Assembly: GCF_900120005.1 (NCBI RefSeq)
Contig: NZ_LT635454.1
Span: forward strand, 62,001-126,000
DNA: 64,000 nucleotides
Direction: 5' to 3'
Origin: Holdemania sp. Marseille-P2844
GTDB lineage: Bacteria > Bacillota_I > Bacilli_A > Erysipelotrichales > Erysipelotrichaceae
A program made the translations under genes and the position numbers. The notes under the pieces are model-generated. The model was not told the origin of the DNA and ran no database searches. It saw only the letters and a program-made list of their open reading frames with translations. This document shows, piece by piece, positions 18,712 through 26,910 of the stretch; positions within the stretch are counted from its first letter, which is position 1, and every line of letters begins with the position of its first letter.

Positions 18712-19356
18712 ATGAATCGAAAGTCAATGACACGTTGGCTGCTTGCCGGGGGTCTGGTTCTGGCAGTGGTGCTGGCGTCCTGTGCTTACTCTGTCCTTTA
18801 CAATGAAAGCCGTTGGGTCGCACCGATGGACTTATCCACCTATCAGTTCCGGATTCAGGATCTGCCGATGTTGATCGCGGTGCCGCTGTTTGCCGTATAT
18901 ATTCTGGCGCTGGGCTTCCGTTTGTTTCAAGCCGCAAGACGGCAGCGTCTGCAGGATCAGCCGGGCTACACCCGGCATCTGGATCCGCGGATGGGGTTGT
19001 TTGGTTTATTTGGATTTCTGGGCTTTCTTGGTTTTTGGACCTATGCAGCCCAGCGTGTGATCTTTCCGTTTTTCTTCTTCATCTTCTTCGGCTTTTTCGG
19101 CTTCTACTACGAAGGCAAGCTGTCTGATACGCTGGCGGATGAAATGTTTGAGGAACACCGTCTGAAAGCGCAGTTAAAAGCGTATAAGATCGGCATGAGC
19201 CTGATCTTCCTGATGCTGTGGCTGGTCGGCTTTGGTTTATTCAGTCAACAGCTGGACTATGTCGCGATTTATCTGACCATCGGAATTTCCCTGGCTTATG
19301 CCGTTACGGTGTTCATGAGCGAATATCTGTTATATCGCTATGAACGTCAGGAGTAG
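18712..19356 (+). CDS. DUF3796-like membrane protein
   Basis: 214 aa with about five hydrophobic helices. The glycine/phenylalanine run GLFGFLGFLGF (residues about 99-109) followed by FFFFIFFGFFGF is the hallmark I associate with DUF3796 proteins. ATG at 18712 follows GGAGGTG. It is followed after 4 nt by a small HTH gene, the standard pairing of this family. The function is not established; the pair behaves like a self-regulated membrane module. Confidence 0.75.
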   Translation: MNRKSMTRWLLAGGLVLAVVLASCAYSVLYNESRWVAPMDLSTYQFRIQDLPMLIAVPLFAVYILALGFRLFQAARRQRLQDQPGYTRHLDPRMGLFGLFGFLGFLGFWTYAAQRVIFPFFFFIFFGFFGFYYEGKLSDTLADEMFEEHRLKAQLKAYKIGMSLIFLMLWLVGFGLFSQQLDYVAIYLTIGISLAYAVTVFMSEYLLYRYERQE

Positions 19357-19360
19357 AACG

Positions 19361-19561
19361 ATGCCGGAATTTACCTGTCAGTTAAAACAATATCGCCTCG
19401 CCAGGGGTCTGACGCAGGAACAGCTGGCGGAGCTGGTGCATGTCCGCCGGGAAACGATCATGCGGCTGGAAAAAGCCCAGTACAACCCGTCGTTAAAGCT
19501 GGCGATTGATATCTCCCGCGTTGTTGAACAGCCGATCGAAAAGCTTTTTATCTTTGATTGA
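19361..19561 (+). CDS. Small Cro/CI-type HTH regulator
   Basis: 66 aa made almost wholly of an HTH_3 domain: LKQYRLARGLTQEQLAELVHVRRETIMRLEKAQYNPSLKLAIDI, positions about 6-50 (spelled here only to name the family: first helix LKQYRLARG, recognition helix VRRETIMRLE). ATG at 19361 lies just after the DUF3796 stop with CAGGAG in the end of that gene. YozG-like regulators of this size repress their own operon; the repeats at 18619-18697 are the probable sites. Confidence 0.9.
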   Translation: MPEFTCQLKQYRLARGLTQEQLAELVHVRRETIMRLEKAQYNPSLKLAIDISRVVEQPIEKLFIFD

Positions 19562-19571
19562 GAAATTTTGC

Positions 19572-19602
19572 TTGACCCGGACGCGACGTCCGGGCTTACA
19601 CT
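19572..19602 (+). promoter_or_regulatory. MerR-type autoregulatory promoter
   Basis: TTGACC (19572-19577) and TACACT (19597-19602) with a 19-nt spacer. The spacer region holds the perfect inverted repeat CCCGGACG-CGA-CGTCCGGG (19576-19594). It lies directly upstream of a merR gene at 19623. Confidence 0.7.
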
Positions 19603-19622
19603 GAGGCTGCGAGGTGAAAAAG

Positions 19623-20525
19623 ATGCGAATGAACGAAGCGGCTGAACAGCTCGGACTGAGTCAGCGGGCGATTAAATACTATGAAAAAGAAGGGCTGCTG
19701 AAAGTGAAGCGGGATGAAAATGGCTACCGCAACTTCGATGAACATGATCTGGAACGTTTGAAAAAGATTACGCTGTACCGCAAGCTGGGGATCGCAGTTA
19801 AGGATATCGAAAACTTACTGAAAACGGAAGATTCCGCGCGGCTGCGGGAAATTCTTGCGCAGAAGCGTGATCAGCTGCGGCAGGATCAGACACAACTGCA
19901 GTTGCTTGAAAAGTATCTCAACGACGGCAATCTTGACGAAGCATTCCAGCAAATCGACTATGAAACGATCGGTCAGGCAATTCAGGACATGTTCCCGGGC
20001 TTTACCGGCTATTACTTTATGCATCATTTCATGCCCTATTTACAGATCCGGATCACAACGCCCGAGCAGCAGGAAGCTTATCAGCGGATCGTGGCGTTCT
20101 GGGATACGGCGGCGATCAAAATCCCGCTGGTGACGCGGTTGATCAGTCATCTCCAATACAAGCTGAATCGCCTGGATTTATTTGATCAGACGGAAATGAT
20201 GGAAAAGCGCATGCGGCAGATGCTTGAAATGAGCGAGCACGATTATGAAAAACTGAAAAAACAGGTGTTAAGCGGGGTGAAGCTGAAGACGAGCTTCCCG
20301 ATGAAATACCATCCAGTCTTCGTCAGTCAGCGTAAATTCATGAAGCGGCTTCAAGATGCCGGATATAACGATCTTTTTATTCCAAGCATGATCGCGCTGT
20401 CGCCTGCTTACAAACGCTATCACGACGCATTGACAGCGATTAATCGGCGGTTGTGCGACGATCTGGGCCTGTATTACGATTCCAACTATGTGCTGAGGCT
20501 GAAGAAAAAGACTCCGGCTCAATAA
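19623..20525 (+). CDS. MerR-family regulator with a long helical C-terminus
   Basis: 300 aa. ATG at 19623 follows GAGGTGA, and the in-frame GTG at 19614 is inside that site. MerR winged helix at residues 1-70 (NEAAEQLGLSQRAIKYYEKEG), coiled coil to about 105, then about 190 mostly helical residues with several YY and MHH aromatic clusters and no cysteine, which could form a hydrophobic ligand pocket. It stands alone, with its own MerR-type promoter a few bases upstream, so autoregulation is likely. No obvious target gene is attached. Confidence 0.85.
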   Translation: MRMNEAAEQLGLSQRAIKYYEKEGLLKVKRDENGYRNFDEHDLERLKKITLYRKLGIAVKDIENLLKTEDSARLREILAQKRDQLRQDQTQLQLLEKYLNDGNLDEAFQQIDYETIGQAIQDMFPGFTGYYFMHHFMPYLQIRITTPEQQEAYQRIVAFWDTAAIKIPLVTRLISHLQYKLNRLDLFDQTEMMEKRMRQMLEMSEHDYEKLKKQVLSGVKLKTSFPMKYHPVFVSQRKFMKRLQDAGYNDLFIPSMIALSPAYKRYHDALTAINRRLCDDLGLYYDSNYVLRLKKKTPAQ

Positions 20526-20530
20526 GAGGC

Positions 20531-20573
20531 CGGCGCGAAGAAGGGGCAGATAGCTCTGGACGCGCCGATTTTT
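20531..20573 (+). terminator. Intrinsic terminator after merR
   Basis: CGGCGCG (20531-20537) pairs with CGCGCCG (20561-20567), then ATTTTT. Confidence 0.7.
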
Positions 20574-20661
20574 CTGTGATTTCCAACCGGAAATACAGAA
20601 ATAGCGCAAATTCAGCGTTGGCAGTCTCTTAGCCTTTTTCATTGAAATCACAAAAAAAAGC

Positions 20662-20692
20662 TTGACCTGGAGCTAACTACAGGTGTTAATGT
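20662..20692 (+). promoter_or_regulatory. MerR-type promoter upstream of DUF3842/ECF genes
   Basis: TTGACC (20662-20667), 19-nt spacer, TAATGT (20687-20692). The spacer has the near-palindrome ACCTGGAG-CTAA-CTACAGGT. It closely resembles the promoter at 22639-22669. Confidence 0.6.
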
Positions 20693-20719
20693 AATAGAAG
20701 ACGAAATGAGGGATCCTGG

Positions 20720-21142
20720 ATGAAAACAGACGCACCGTTAGTTGTGGTTATTGATGGCCAGGGCGGCATGATCGGACGGAAACTGTGCGATCAGCTGCTT
20801 GAAACAAAGCCGGAAATGAATCTGTTAGCGCTGGGCACCAACAGCGCCGCTACGTCCGCAATGCTCAAAGGCAAGGTGCATCAGGCAGCGACGGGGGAAA
20901 ACCCGGTTCTGGCCGCAGCGCGGCGGGCCGCGGTGATCGCGGGCCCGGCTTCGATTGTCGTCGCGGATTCGATGCTTGGGGAAATCACGCCGAAGATGGC
21001 GGCCGCGATTGGACAGAGCGAGGCGGAGAAGGTTCTGATTCCGCTGAACCGCTGCGGCATTCTGATCGCCGGGGTGCAGGAGTGCCCAGTCGACGAGCTG
21101 ATTGAAAAAGCGGCGGCGATGATCCTGAAGCTGATCGTCTGA
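20720..21142 (+). CDS. DUF3842 family protein
   Basis: 140 aa. It starts with a nucleotide-binding-like loop VVVIDGQGGMIGRKL and has LALGTNSAATSAMLKGK and PLNRCGILIAGVQ segments typical of DUF3842, a small cytosolic family of unknown function common in anaerobic Bacillota. The gene is followed by an ECF S component, a pairing that suggests a link to cofactor or vitamin uptake; that is inference. Confidence 0.75.
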   Translation: MKTDAPLVVVIDGQGGMIGRKLCDQLLETKPEMNLLALGTNSAATSAMLKGKVHQAATGENPVLAAARRAAVIAGPASIVVADSMLGEITPKMAAAIGQSEAEKVLIPLNRCGILIAGVQECPVDELIEKAAAMILKLIV

Positions 21143-21147
21143 TTCAG

Positions 21148-21169
21148 GATTCCGGCTGCAGCCGGAATC
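21148..21169. repeat. 22-nt perfect palindrome
   Basis: An 11+11 nt perfect palindrome without loop, arms GATTCCGGCTG and its complement, just after the DUF3842 stop. It can form a stable hairpin but has no T-run, so it may be a processing or partial termination site. Confidence 0.6.
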
Positions 21170-21263
21170 TTACGTCTTACCGGAAACAAAAAAAGCGAAT
21201 GCGGAAATCACGAAGGTTTCCAAGCGGCAGAGCACTGTTGTTTTTGAGTAGGAGCGAACAAAG

Positions 21264-21779
21264 ATGAAAAACACGAAACACTTGATTTTTACTGCCTTGT
21301 GCATGGCCTTAGGCGTCGTTTTGCCGATGGCTTTCCACATGATTCCCAACGCCGGCAGCGTGATGCTGCCGATGCACATCCCGGTTCTGCTGTGCGGCCT
21401 GGTCTGCGGTCCGGTTCTCGGCTTGATCTGCGGAATTTTCACCCCGGTTTTATCGTCGTTGATCACGGGGATGCCGGGGCCGGCCTATCTGCCAAGCATG
21501 ATCTGTGAGCTGGCGGTGTATGGTTTGCTTGCCGGAGTGATGATCAAGCTGATCAAAACGGAAAAACCGCTGGTGAACCTGTACGCTTCGTTAATCACAG
21601 CGATGATCGGCGGACGGATTGTCTATGGCTTGATGAACGCTTTGATTTTCAGAGCTGGGGCATATTCAATTCAGATGTGGATGACGGCGTCGTTCGTCAC
21701 GGCGCTGCCGGGGATTATCCTGCAGCTGCTGCTTCTGCCGGCCGTCGTTTACGCGCTGCAGAAGGCGAAACTGGCGTGA
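21264..21779 (+). CDS. ECF transporter S component
   Basis: 171 aa with five to six membrane helices. The layout LIFTALCMALGVVLPMAFHMIP, then MLPMHIPVLLCGLVCGPVLG and an internal GMPGPAYLPSM loop matches ECF S components for vitamins or metabolites. Such proteins bind the substrate and use a shared EcfAA'T module encoded elsewhere. The substrate is not clear. The stop overlaps the next gene's GTG. Confidence 0.8.
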   Translation: MKNTKHLIFTALCMALGVVLPMAFHMIPNAGSVMLPMHIPVLLCGLVCGPVLGLICGIFTPVLSSLITGMPGPAYLPSMICELAVYGLLAGVMIKLIKTEKPLVNLYASLITAMIGGRIVYGLMNALIFRAGAYSIQMWMTASFVTALPGIILQLLLLPAVVYALQKAKLA

Positions 21780-22288
21780 GTGAGCTGAACAAGATTCTGC
21801 TTTGGCATGCCGGACAGTATCCGGCGATGCAGCCGCAGGATGCGGTGAAGCTGATTTATCAGAACGAATTCGGCTGCGAGCATCTGATCGAAGATCCATC
21901 GGGGATACTGGCATATTTAAAGCGGGAGATCGCCGAGAACGCCCAGCCAAAAGCGGAACGTTGTTGGGATGAGATCGGCAATGGGTTGGTGCGGCTGCAT
22001 CTGGCCGGGCTTGAGGAACACGACGCGGAAGCGATCCTGGACGCAATGCGGCAGACGGCCGCTCAGCACTCAGGCTCAGAAGACAGCTTTCAGTCGAAAT
22101 TGAAAGAAATGCGCCGGTTATGTCAGGCGAATAAGCTGCCGTTTGACGAACAAACCTTGAACGCCTGGCTGGCCGGTTATCCAGGCGGCCCGGTTCATCA
22201 TTCCGCCATTTTCCGCAGTCAGCATCATCCTGCCTACCGGGTCATGTTGCGAAGTCTGGCTGAGGCCCTGAGAAATCAAAATTCCTGA
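21776..22288 (+). CDS. Conserved hypothetical protein
   Basis: 170 aa from the GTG at 21776, which overlaps the ECF stop (GTGA); a longer in-frame start lies within the ECF gene. It contains YPAMQPQDAVKLIYQNEFG and EHLI, a pattern I have seen in uncharacterised Bacillota proteins of this length, and a C-terminal HHSAIFRSQHHPAYRVM segment rich in histidine. No membrane segment. Coupling to the ECF component suggests handling of the imported compound, which is inference. Confidence 0.65.
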   Translation: MSELNKILLWHAGQYPAMQPQDAVKLIYQNEFGCEHLIEDPSGILAYLKREIAENAQPKAERCWDEIGNGLVRLHLAGLEEHDAEAILDAMRQTAAQHSGSEDSFQSKLKEMRRLCQANKLPFDEQTLNAWLAGYPGGPVHHSAIFRSQHHPAYRVMLRSLAEALRNQNS

Positions 22289-22638
22289 ATATGAATTTCC
22301 CCAGATCAAACGAAAGTTAAAATTGGAAGCAGGGAAAAGAAACTGAGAAGCGGCCGGCAAAAGCGCGGTGATCTCAGTTTTTTTGTATATTTGTTCATAC
22401 AAATTGTGAATGAATTTCTATTTTTGATGTCACTGAGTCATAGAACATTCTGATCTAAGTTCTGCTTCGAATTAATATAATTTCAATTATAGAAATAATC
22501 TATTCGTCTGATCTAAGTTAACATTTGATTGATCATTATTTCAATCATACTCATGAGCTATGCATGAAAGCTTTTAGAGCATTCTTTTCGTATTTATATT
22601 TATGGAAATCATTTTTATAGGAAATCAATAAAAAAAGC
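22289..22638. other. AT-rich intergenic stretch
   Basis: After the terminator at 22341-22384 the region is AT-rich and holds two copies of CTGATCTAAGTT (near 22451 and 22508). Nothing coding seen. Confidence 0.4.
22341..22384 (+). terminator. Intrinsic terminator of the DUF3842/ECF operon
   Basis: AACTGAGA (22341-22348) pairs with TCTCAGTT (22372-22379), then T-rich tail. Confidence 0.75.
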
Positions 22639-22669
22639 TTGACCTGGAGTCAGCTCTAAGGATTACGAT
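22639..22669 (+). promoter_or_regulatory. MerR (AdhR-like) promoter for the aldo/keto reductase operon
   Basis: TTGACC (22639-22644), 19-nt spacer, TACGAT (22664-22669). The spacer segment CTGGAGTCAGCTCTAAG resembles the GGAGT/ACTC dyads bound by NmlR/AdhR-type MerR proteins. Confidence 0.7.
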
Positions 22670-22709
22670 AAAGAGAGAAAAAGGAATGGATAAACAGGAG
22701 GGGTTTAAG

Positions 22710-23858
22710 ATGATCTATCGTACGTTGGGCAGCGCCGGTTTGCAGGTCAGTGAAATCGGATTGGGCTGCGAAGGGTTTACGGAACAGGAAGGCATGGGAA
22801 CCTATGCGTTAGTCGACGCGGCGGCGGAAGCGGGAATCAATTATTTTGATCTGTATTCGCCGGATCCCAATCTTCGTCTGCATTTAGGCAAGGCGTTGGC
22901 GGGACGGCGCGATCAGTTTATCATCCAGGCCCATTTGTGCTCGGTGTGGAAAGACGGCCAGTACAAGCGGACGCGCAAGCTTGAGGAAGTGCAGGCTGGT
23001 TTTGAGGATTTATTACATCAGCTGCATACCGATCATGTGGAAATCGGCATGATTCATTACGTGGATTCGCTGAAGGATTGGCAGGAGGTCGCGGAAGGAC
23101 CGGTGATGCGCTATGCGCAGCAGTTAAAGCAGGAAGGCCGGATCGGCCACATCGGGTTGAGCAGTCATAATCCGCAGGTGGCGATTCAGGCGGTGGAAAG
23201 CGGTCTGATCGAGGTGCTGATGTTCAGCATTAATCCGTGCTATGACCTGCAGCCGGGCGATGAGGATTTGGAAAAGCTGTGGGCGGATGAAAGCTATGCC
23301 CGACCGTTAGTCAATATGGATCCCCAGCGGGAAGCCTTATATGAATTATGCCAGCGTCAGGGTGTCGGGATCACGGTCATGAAGCCGTTTGGCGGCGGCG
23401 ATCTGTTAGATGAGAAGCTGTCGCCGGCAGGCAAAGCGCTGACCCCGGTACAATGTCTGCATTACGCTTTGACCCGGCCGGGCGTTGCGACCGTATTGCC
23501 GGGCGCGCATACCGTTGAGGAGCTGCGGCAGAGCGTAGCCTATGAAACGGCGAGCATGGAAGAACGGGATTATGCTTCTGCGCTGGCTTCCTTCCCGAAG
23601 ATCAGCTGGAAGGGGCATTGCATGTATTGCGGTCACTGTGCGCCATGTCCAATGGGCATTGATATCGCGACTGTGACGAAGTTCTTAAATCTGGTGAAGG
23701 CGCAGGGGGAAATGCCGGAGACGGTACGTGAACATTACGCAGTCTTGGAACATACGGCTTCCGAGTGCATCCGCTGCCATGCCTGTGAAAATCGCTGCCC
23801 GTTTGACGTGGAAGTCACTGAGAATATGCGGCAAGCGGTCAACGTGTTCGGTAAATAA
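22710..23858 (+). CDS. Aldo/keto reductase with C-terminal Fe-S domain
   Basis: 382 aa. ATG at 22710 follows CAGGAGGGG; an upstream in-frame ATG at 22686 precedes that site. Residues 1-280 are an aldo/keto reductase TIM barrel (YRTLGSAGLQVSEIGLGCEGF, NYFDLYSPDP). The last 90 residues have two cysteine groups, C-x2-C-x2-C-x3-C-P (CMYCGHCAPCP) and CIRCHACENRCP, as in the Fe-S-containing AKRs of anaerobes. It probably reduces aldehydes using electrons from NAD(P)H or ferredoxin. It is controlled by a MerR-type promoter and followed by a MerR gene. Confidence 0.88.
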   Translation: MIYRTLGSAGLQVSEIGLGCEGFTEQEGMGTYALVDAAAEAGINYFDLYSPDPNLRLHLGKALAGRRDQFIIQAHLCSVWKDGQYKRTRKLEEVQAGFEDLLHQLHTDHVEIGMIHYVDSLKDWQEVAEGPVMRYAQQLKQEGRIGHIGLSSHNPQVAIQAVESGLIEVLMFSINPCYDLQPGDEDLEKLWADESYARPLVNMDPQREALYELCQRQGVGITVMKPFGGGDLLDEKLSPAGKALTPVQCLHYALTRPGVATVLPGAHTVEELRQSVAYETASMEERDYASALASFPKISWKGHCMYCGHCAPCPMGIDIATVTKFLNLVKAQGEMPETVREHYAVLEHTASECIRCHACENRCPFDVEVTENMRQAVNVFGK

Positions 23859-23923
23859 GATTCCGGCTTTCATCATGAAAGAGAAGTTGGTTTTAAGCCG
23901 AAGAAAGAGAAAGGAGATTGTAG

Positions 23924-24286
23924 ATGAATATCGCTGAAGTCAGTAAGAAGTATGATTTAACTCAGGATACGCTGCGTTATTATGAGCGCGTCGGTCTGCT
24001 TCCCCGAGTGAACCGCACAGCCAGCGGAATCCGCGATTACTCAGAGGAAGACTGCCGCTGGGTAGAGTTTATTAAATGCATGCGGCAGGCAGGTCTTCCG
24101 ATCGAGGTGCTGATCGAATATGTCGCTTTATATCAGAAGGGAGATGAAACGATTCAGGCCCGCAGGCAGCTGTTGGTTGAACAGCGGGAACAACTGATCG
24201 AACGCATCCGCGAGATGAACGAAACGTTGGAGCGGCTGAATTACAAAATTGACGCCTATGAGCGCAACGCCGAATGCCGGCCCTGA
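23924..24286 (+). CDS. MerR-family regulator, AdhR/NmlR-like
   Basis: 120 aa: MerR winged helix (EVSKKYDLTQDTLRYYERVGLL) plus a coiled coil ending at about residue 118, with no effector domain, as in AdhR/NmlR-type aldehyde sensors. A cysteine lies in the middle (CRWVEFIKCMRQAG region), in the zone where such regulators sense thiol-reactive compounds. ATG at 23924 follows AAAGGAGA. It likely activates the aldo/keto reductase operon at 22639-22669 and perhaps the similar site at 20662-20692. Confidence 0.88.
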   Translation: MNIAEVSKKYDLTQDTLRYYERVGLLPRVNRTASGIRDYSEEDCRWVEFIKCMRQAGLPIEVLIEYVALYQKGDETIQARRQLLVEQREQLIERIREMNETLERLNYKIDAYERNAECRP

Positions 24287-24319
24287 AAGCTGCTGCGATG
24301 AAAGGCGTTTAAAATAAAA

Positions 24320-24374
24320 TAAAAAAACCAGTGAAGCATTCAGAACAGTTGATCTGAGATGATCATTGGTTTTT
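24320..24374. terminator. Bidirectional terminator between merR and the PTS operon
   Basis: AACCAGTGA (24326-24334) pairs with TCATTGGTT (24363-24371), with A-run before and T-run after, so it can stop the convergent operons from both sides. Confidence 0.7.
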
Positions 24375-24380
24375 CTCTTT

Positions 24381-24788
24381 TTACAATTCGAGTTTCTTTC
24401 TTAAATCCAACATCGTTTCCGGAGCGACCTCGCTGAGATGCGCGATGATGGAATTCAGGTCGCCCTGACTCAGCGAACTCAGCGCTTCCATGACTAACGG
24501 CAGGTTGACGCCGGTGAAGCACTGGATAGGAATGTCGGAGAGCTCAGCCAGCGCCAGCGCGGTCATGTTGCACGGCGTGCCGGCGAACAGATCGACGAAC
24601 ATCAATACCCCTTCGCCCTCTTCAATTTCCCGGACTTTGGCGACGATCCGGTCTTTTAATTCCATCGGATTGTCCTGCGGATTCAGGCTCAGCGTTGCAA
24701 TCTTTTCCGCCTGCGGGAAGAACATCCCGGCACTGACCTTCAGCGCCTCAGCCAGCGGCCCGTGGGTAACGATTAAAATTTGAATCAT
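24381..24788 (-). CDS. PTS EIIA, mannose family
   Basis: 135 aa. His9 in ILIVTHG is the phosphorylated histidine, and VDLFAGTPCN is the second family motif. It takes phosphate from HPr and passes it to the EIIB at 27687-28172. It is the last gene of the minus-strand operon and overlaps the YcxB-like gene by 4 nt. With IIB, IIC and IID present, the system is complete. Confidence 0.92.
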   Translation of the reverse strand: MIQILIVTHGPLAEALKVSAGMFFPQAEKIATLSLNPQDNPMELKDRIVAKVREIEEGEGVLMFVDLFAGTPCNMTALALAELSDIPIQCFTGVNLPLVMEALSSLSQGDLNSIIAHLSEVAPETMLDLRKKLEL

Positions 24789-25348
24789 GACGGTTTCCTC
24801 CTTCTCGACGGAATTGTCATCTCGGGATGGGACGAATGCTCCTCGGCCTGCTTTTGCCAGCGCAGCAGATCCTGACAGAACGCTTTAATTTCATCGCTAT
24901 TGCCGATCACGCGGGTGGGCACGATGAACATTTGATCCTGATGATGGAAAAACAACAATGTGTGTTTCAGCGGAACGACCGTCTGAAGATCGGCGGCGGC
25001 CAGCGACAGATCTCCAATCTTCATTTGTTCTCCAAATGAAGCGGTGATCGGCGTATAATGCACCTCCGGCAGCTTCTGAAGCAGACTGCTGACCTGATTG
25101 TGCAGATAAATCGTCCACAGCCAGCCGCTCACCTTGCCGATCCATAAGCCGCAAAGTCCGGCCGCAGCCACCCAGGCTGCCAGCTGTCCATTCCAATGAA
25201 AATAGAATACGGTAAACAAGGTCAGGACTGGAACGCACAGGAGAATGGCCAGCCGGCGTCGTTTGTTGCGCGGAAGCAGGGAGGCCATGAATTGATACGC
25301 TTCGGCCAGTTCCGCCTCTTCCAGCGTGAACGTCCATTCCTTTTGCAT
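24785..25348 (-). CDS. YcxB-like membrane protein
   Basis: 187 aa with two hydrophobic segments near residues 33-75 and a soluble C-terminus (LSLAAADLQTVVPLKHTLLFFHHQDQMFIVPTRV) that fits the YcxB-like family. Its role is unknown. It is inserted between nanE and the EIIA gene, overlapping the latter, which is an unusual place for this family in a PTS operon. Confidence 0.7.
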   Translation of the reverse strand: MQKEWTFTLEEAELAEAYQFMASLLPRNKRRRLAILLCVPVLTLFTVFYFHWNGQLAAWVAAAGLCGLWIGKVSGWLWTIYLHNQVSSLLQKLPEVHYTPITASFGEQMKIGDLSLAAADLQTVVPLKHTLLFFHHQDQMFIVPTRVIGNSDEIKAFCQDLLRWQKQAEEHSSHPEMTIPSRRRKPS

Positions 25349-25360
25349 GCGGCCGGTCCG

Positions 25361-26065
25361 TTATTTTGCCAGCCGCTGCCGGTAATGGCTGAGAAACCGC
25401 TCGGTGATCAGATGCGGCCGGGTGATCGCCGTGCCGATCGTGATCATATCCGCACCCGCGTCGACGACAGCGTCGATATCTTTTAATTCCCAGATCCGTC
25501 CCTCGGCATTGACCGGTAAGGTAAAATCGTGTTTCAGCCGGCGTACCAGCTCGGTATCCGGGCCTTCGATCGGATTGACCAGACCGGATAAGGTGGTCGA
25601 CAGGATATCGACGCAGCCGCTTTCCGCGCAGAATTTGCACTCCTCATAGGTCGCACAGTCGGCCATCATGGCCAGATCCGGGTATGCCTCGTGGATTTCA
25701 TGGAGCAGCGCCAACAAATCAGCTTTTCCCCGCTTCGCGGTGATCCGGGTGTCCAGCGCCAGAATATTCGCACCGGCTTCCACAACGGCTTTCGCCGTTT
25801 CAAACGTTGGGGTGATGAAAATATCGTCCAGCTTCCCGCTGTCTTTGGGCATGACTTTGTTGATACCGATGATGATCAGCTCGTCGCTGAGCGAGCGCGC
25901 CGCCCGGATGTCCTGCGGCCAGCAGCACCGCACCGCCTTCGCTCCACCCAGCATGGCGCACTGGACCATCTTTTTCATGGTTTCCGCGCCATACAGCGGC
26001 GTGTCTTCGTAAGCCTGGCAGGAAACGATCAGCTGACCCAGGCAGGCTTTTACTTGGCTTTTCAT
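25361..26065 (-). CDS. nanE: N-acetylmannosamine-6-phosphate 2-epimerase
   Basis: 234-aa TIM barrel converting ManNAc-6-phosphate to GlcNAc-6-phosphate. Motifs include GGAKAVRCCWPQDI (family usually GA..IR....DI), the catalytic-lysine strand IGINKVMPKD, ALDTR.TAKRG, MADCATYEE and PVNAEGRIW (the E-G-R/K segment). The last part, GADMITIGTAITRP, is the phosphate site. It overlaps IID by 1 nt. With a mannose-family PTS it suggests uptake of ManNAc or a related amino sugar; there is no NanA in the window, so sialic acid itself is not supported. Confidence 0.92.
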   Translation of the reverse strand: MKSQVKACLGQLIVSCQAYEDTPLYGAETMKKMVQCAMLGGAKAVRCCWPQDIRAARSLSDELIIIGINKVMPKDSGKLDDIFITPTFETAKAVVEAGANILALDTRITAKRGKADLLALLHEIHEAYPDLAMMADCATYEECKFCAESGCVDILSTTLSGLVNPIEGPDTELVRRLKHDFTLPVNAEGRIWELKDIDAVVDAGADMITIGTAITRPHLITERFLSHYRQRLAK

Positions 26066-26910
26066 CAGACGGTTAAGATTCCTGAGAAGTAACCGAGGAT
26101 CGCGATGACCAGATACAACAGAATCATCTTCGTCGCGCTCCAGTTCTTCTTGGCCATCAGATAATACGTGCCTAACGCTGCCAAAAAGACCGGAAGCTTC
26201 GGCCAGACGCCGTTGATCAAGGATTGCAGATCCACGATGACGACGCCGTCTTTAACATACTGGAAGCCCAGATTGATGTTCGCGTAAGCACAGGCGATAC
26301 AGCCGACAACCATCAGACCGACGATGTTCAGGGCGCTGATGATGTCATCCTTCAGATCATTGCCTAAAATCAATTCCGCCGCCTTGGCGCCAAACGCCAC
26401 GCCGCGGTTGAATAAGAACCAGGTCAGCGGCACCATGACCGCCAGAAAGACGATCATATAGAAGATCGCGCCGGTAATCTGGCCATCCGCGCTTAAGCCG
26501 CAGGCGATCGCCAGCAGAATCGGGATGAAGGTGCCTGGAAGCAAGGCGTCGCCGATACCCGCGAACGGACCCATCAGCGCCGATTTGATCGAGGTGATCA
26601 GATCCTCCGGAATTTCTTCGCCGCGCGCTTTTTCCGCTTCCATGCCGAGGGTGATGCCCGGGATCAGACAGCCGATAAACGGTTCGGTATTGAAGAACGG
26701 CAGATGGCGGGCCATCAGTTCCTGCTGCTTCTGCGGATCGTTGGGATACAGATCCTCGCGGATATCGCCGAACATCTTGACTAACGCCGGAGCCTGCATC
26801 GTTTCCGGCTGGTATAAGGACAGGTTGTAGCACATCCAGTTGATATAGCACTTGCGGATCAGTTTCTTGGAAAGCACGGAAGCTTTTCTGGTTTCCTGTG
26901 TATTCGTCAT
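26065..26910 (-). CDS. PTS EIID, mannose family
   Basis: 281 aa. Begins with soluble helices and the IID signature around YNLSLYQPETMQAPALV, then MKSALMGPFAGIGDALLPGTFIP-type glycine-rich segments (seen as SALMGPFAGIGDALLPGT) and C-terminal membrane helices. It forms the membrane channel with IIC. The start overlaps the IIC stop by 1 nt. Confidence 0.92.
   Translation of the reverse strand: MTNTQETRKASVLSKKLIRKCYINWMCYNLSLYQPETMQAPALVKMFGDIREDLYPNDPQKQQELMARHLPFFNTEPFIGCLIPGITLGMEAEKARGEEIPEDLITSIKSALMGPFAGIGDALLPGTFIPILLAIACGLSADGQITGAIFYMIVFLAVMVPLTWFLFNRGVAFGAKAAELILGNDLKDDIISALNIVGLMVVGCIACAYANINLGFQYVKDGVVIVDLQSLINGVWPKLPVFLAALGTYYLMAKKNWSATKMILLYLVIAILGYFSGILTV

Noticed and set aside
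23406-23876. Minus-strand frames opposite the aldo/keto reductase
   Set aside because: Shadow frames caused by codon bias; no ribosome sites.
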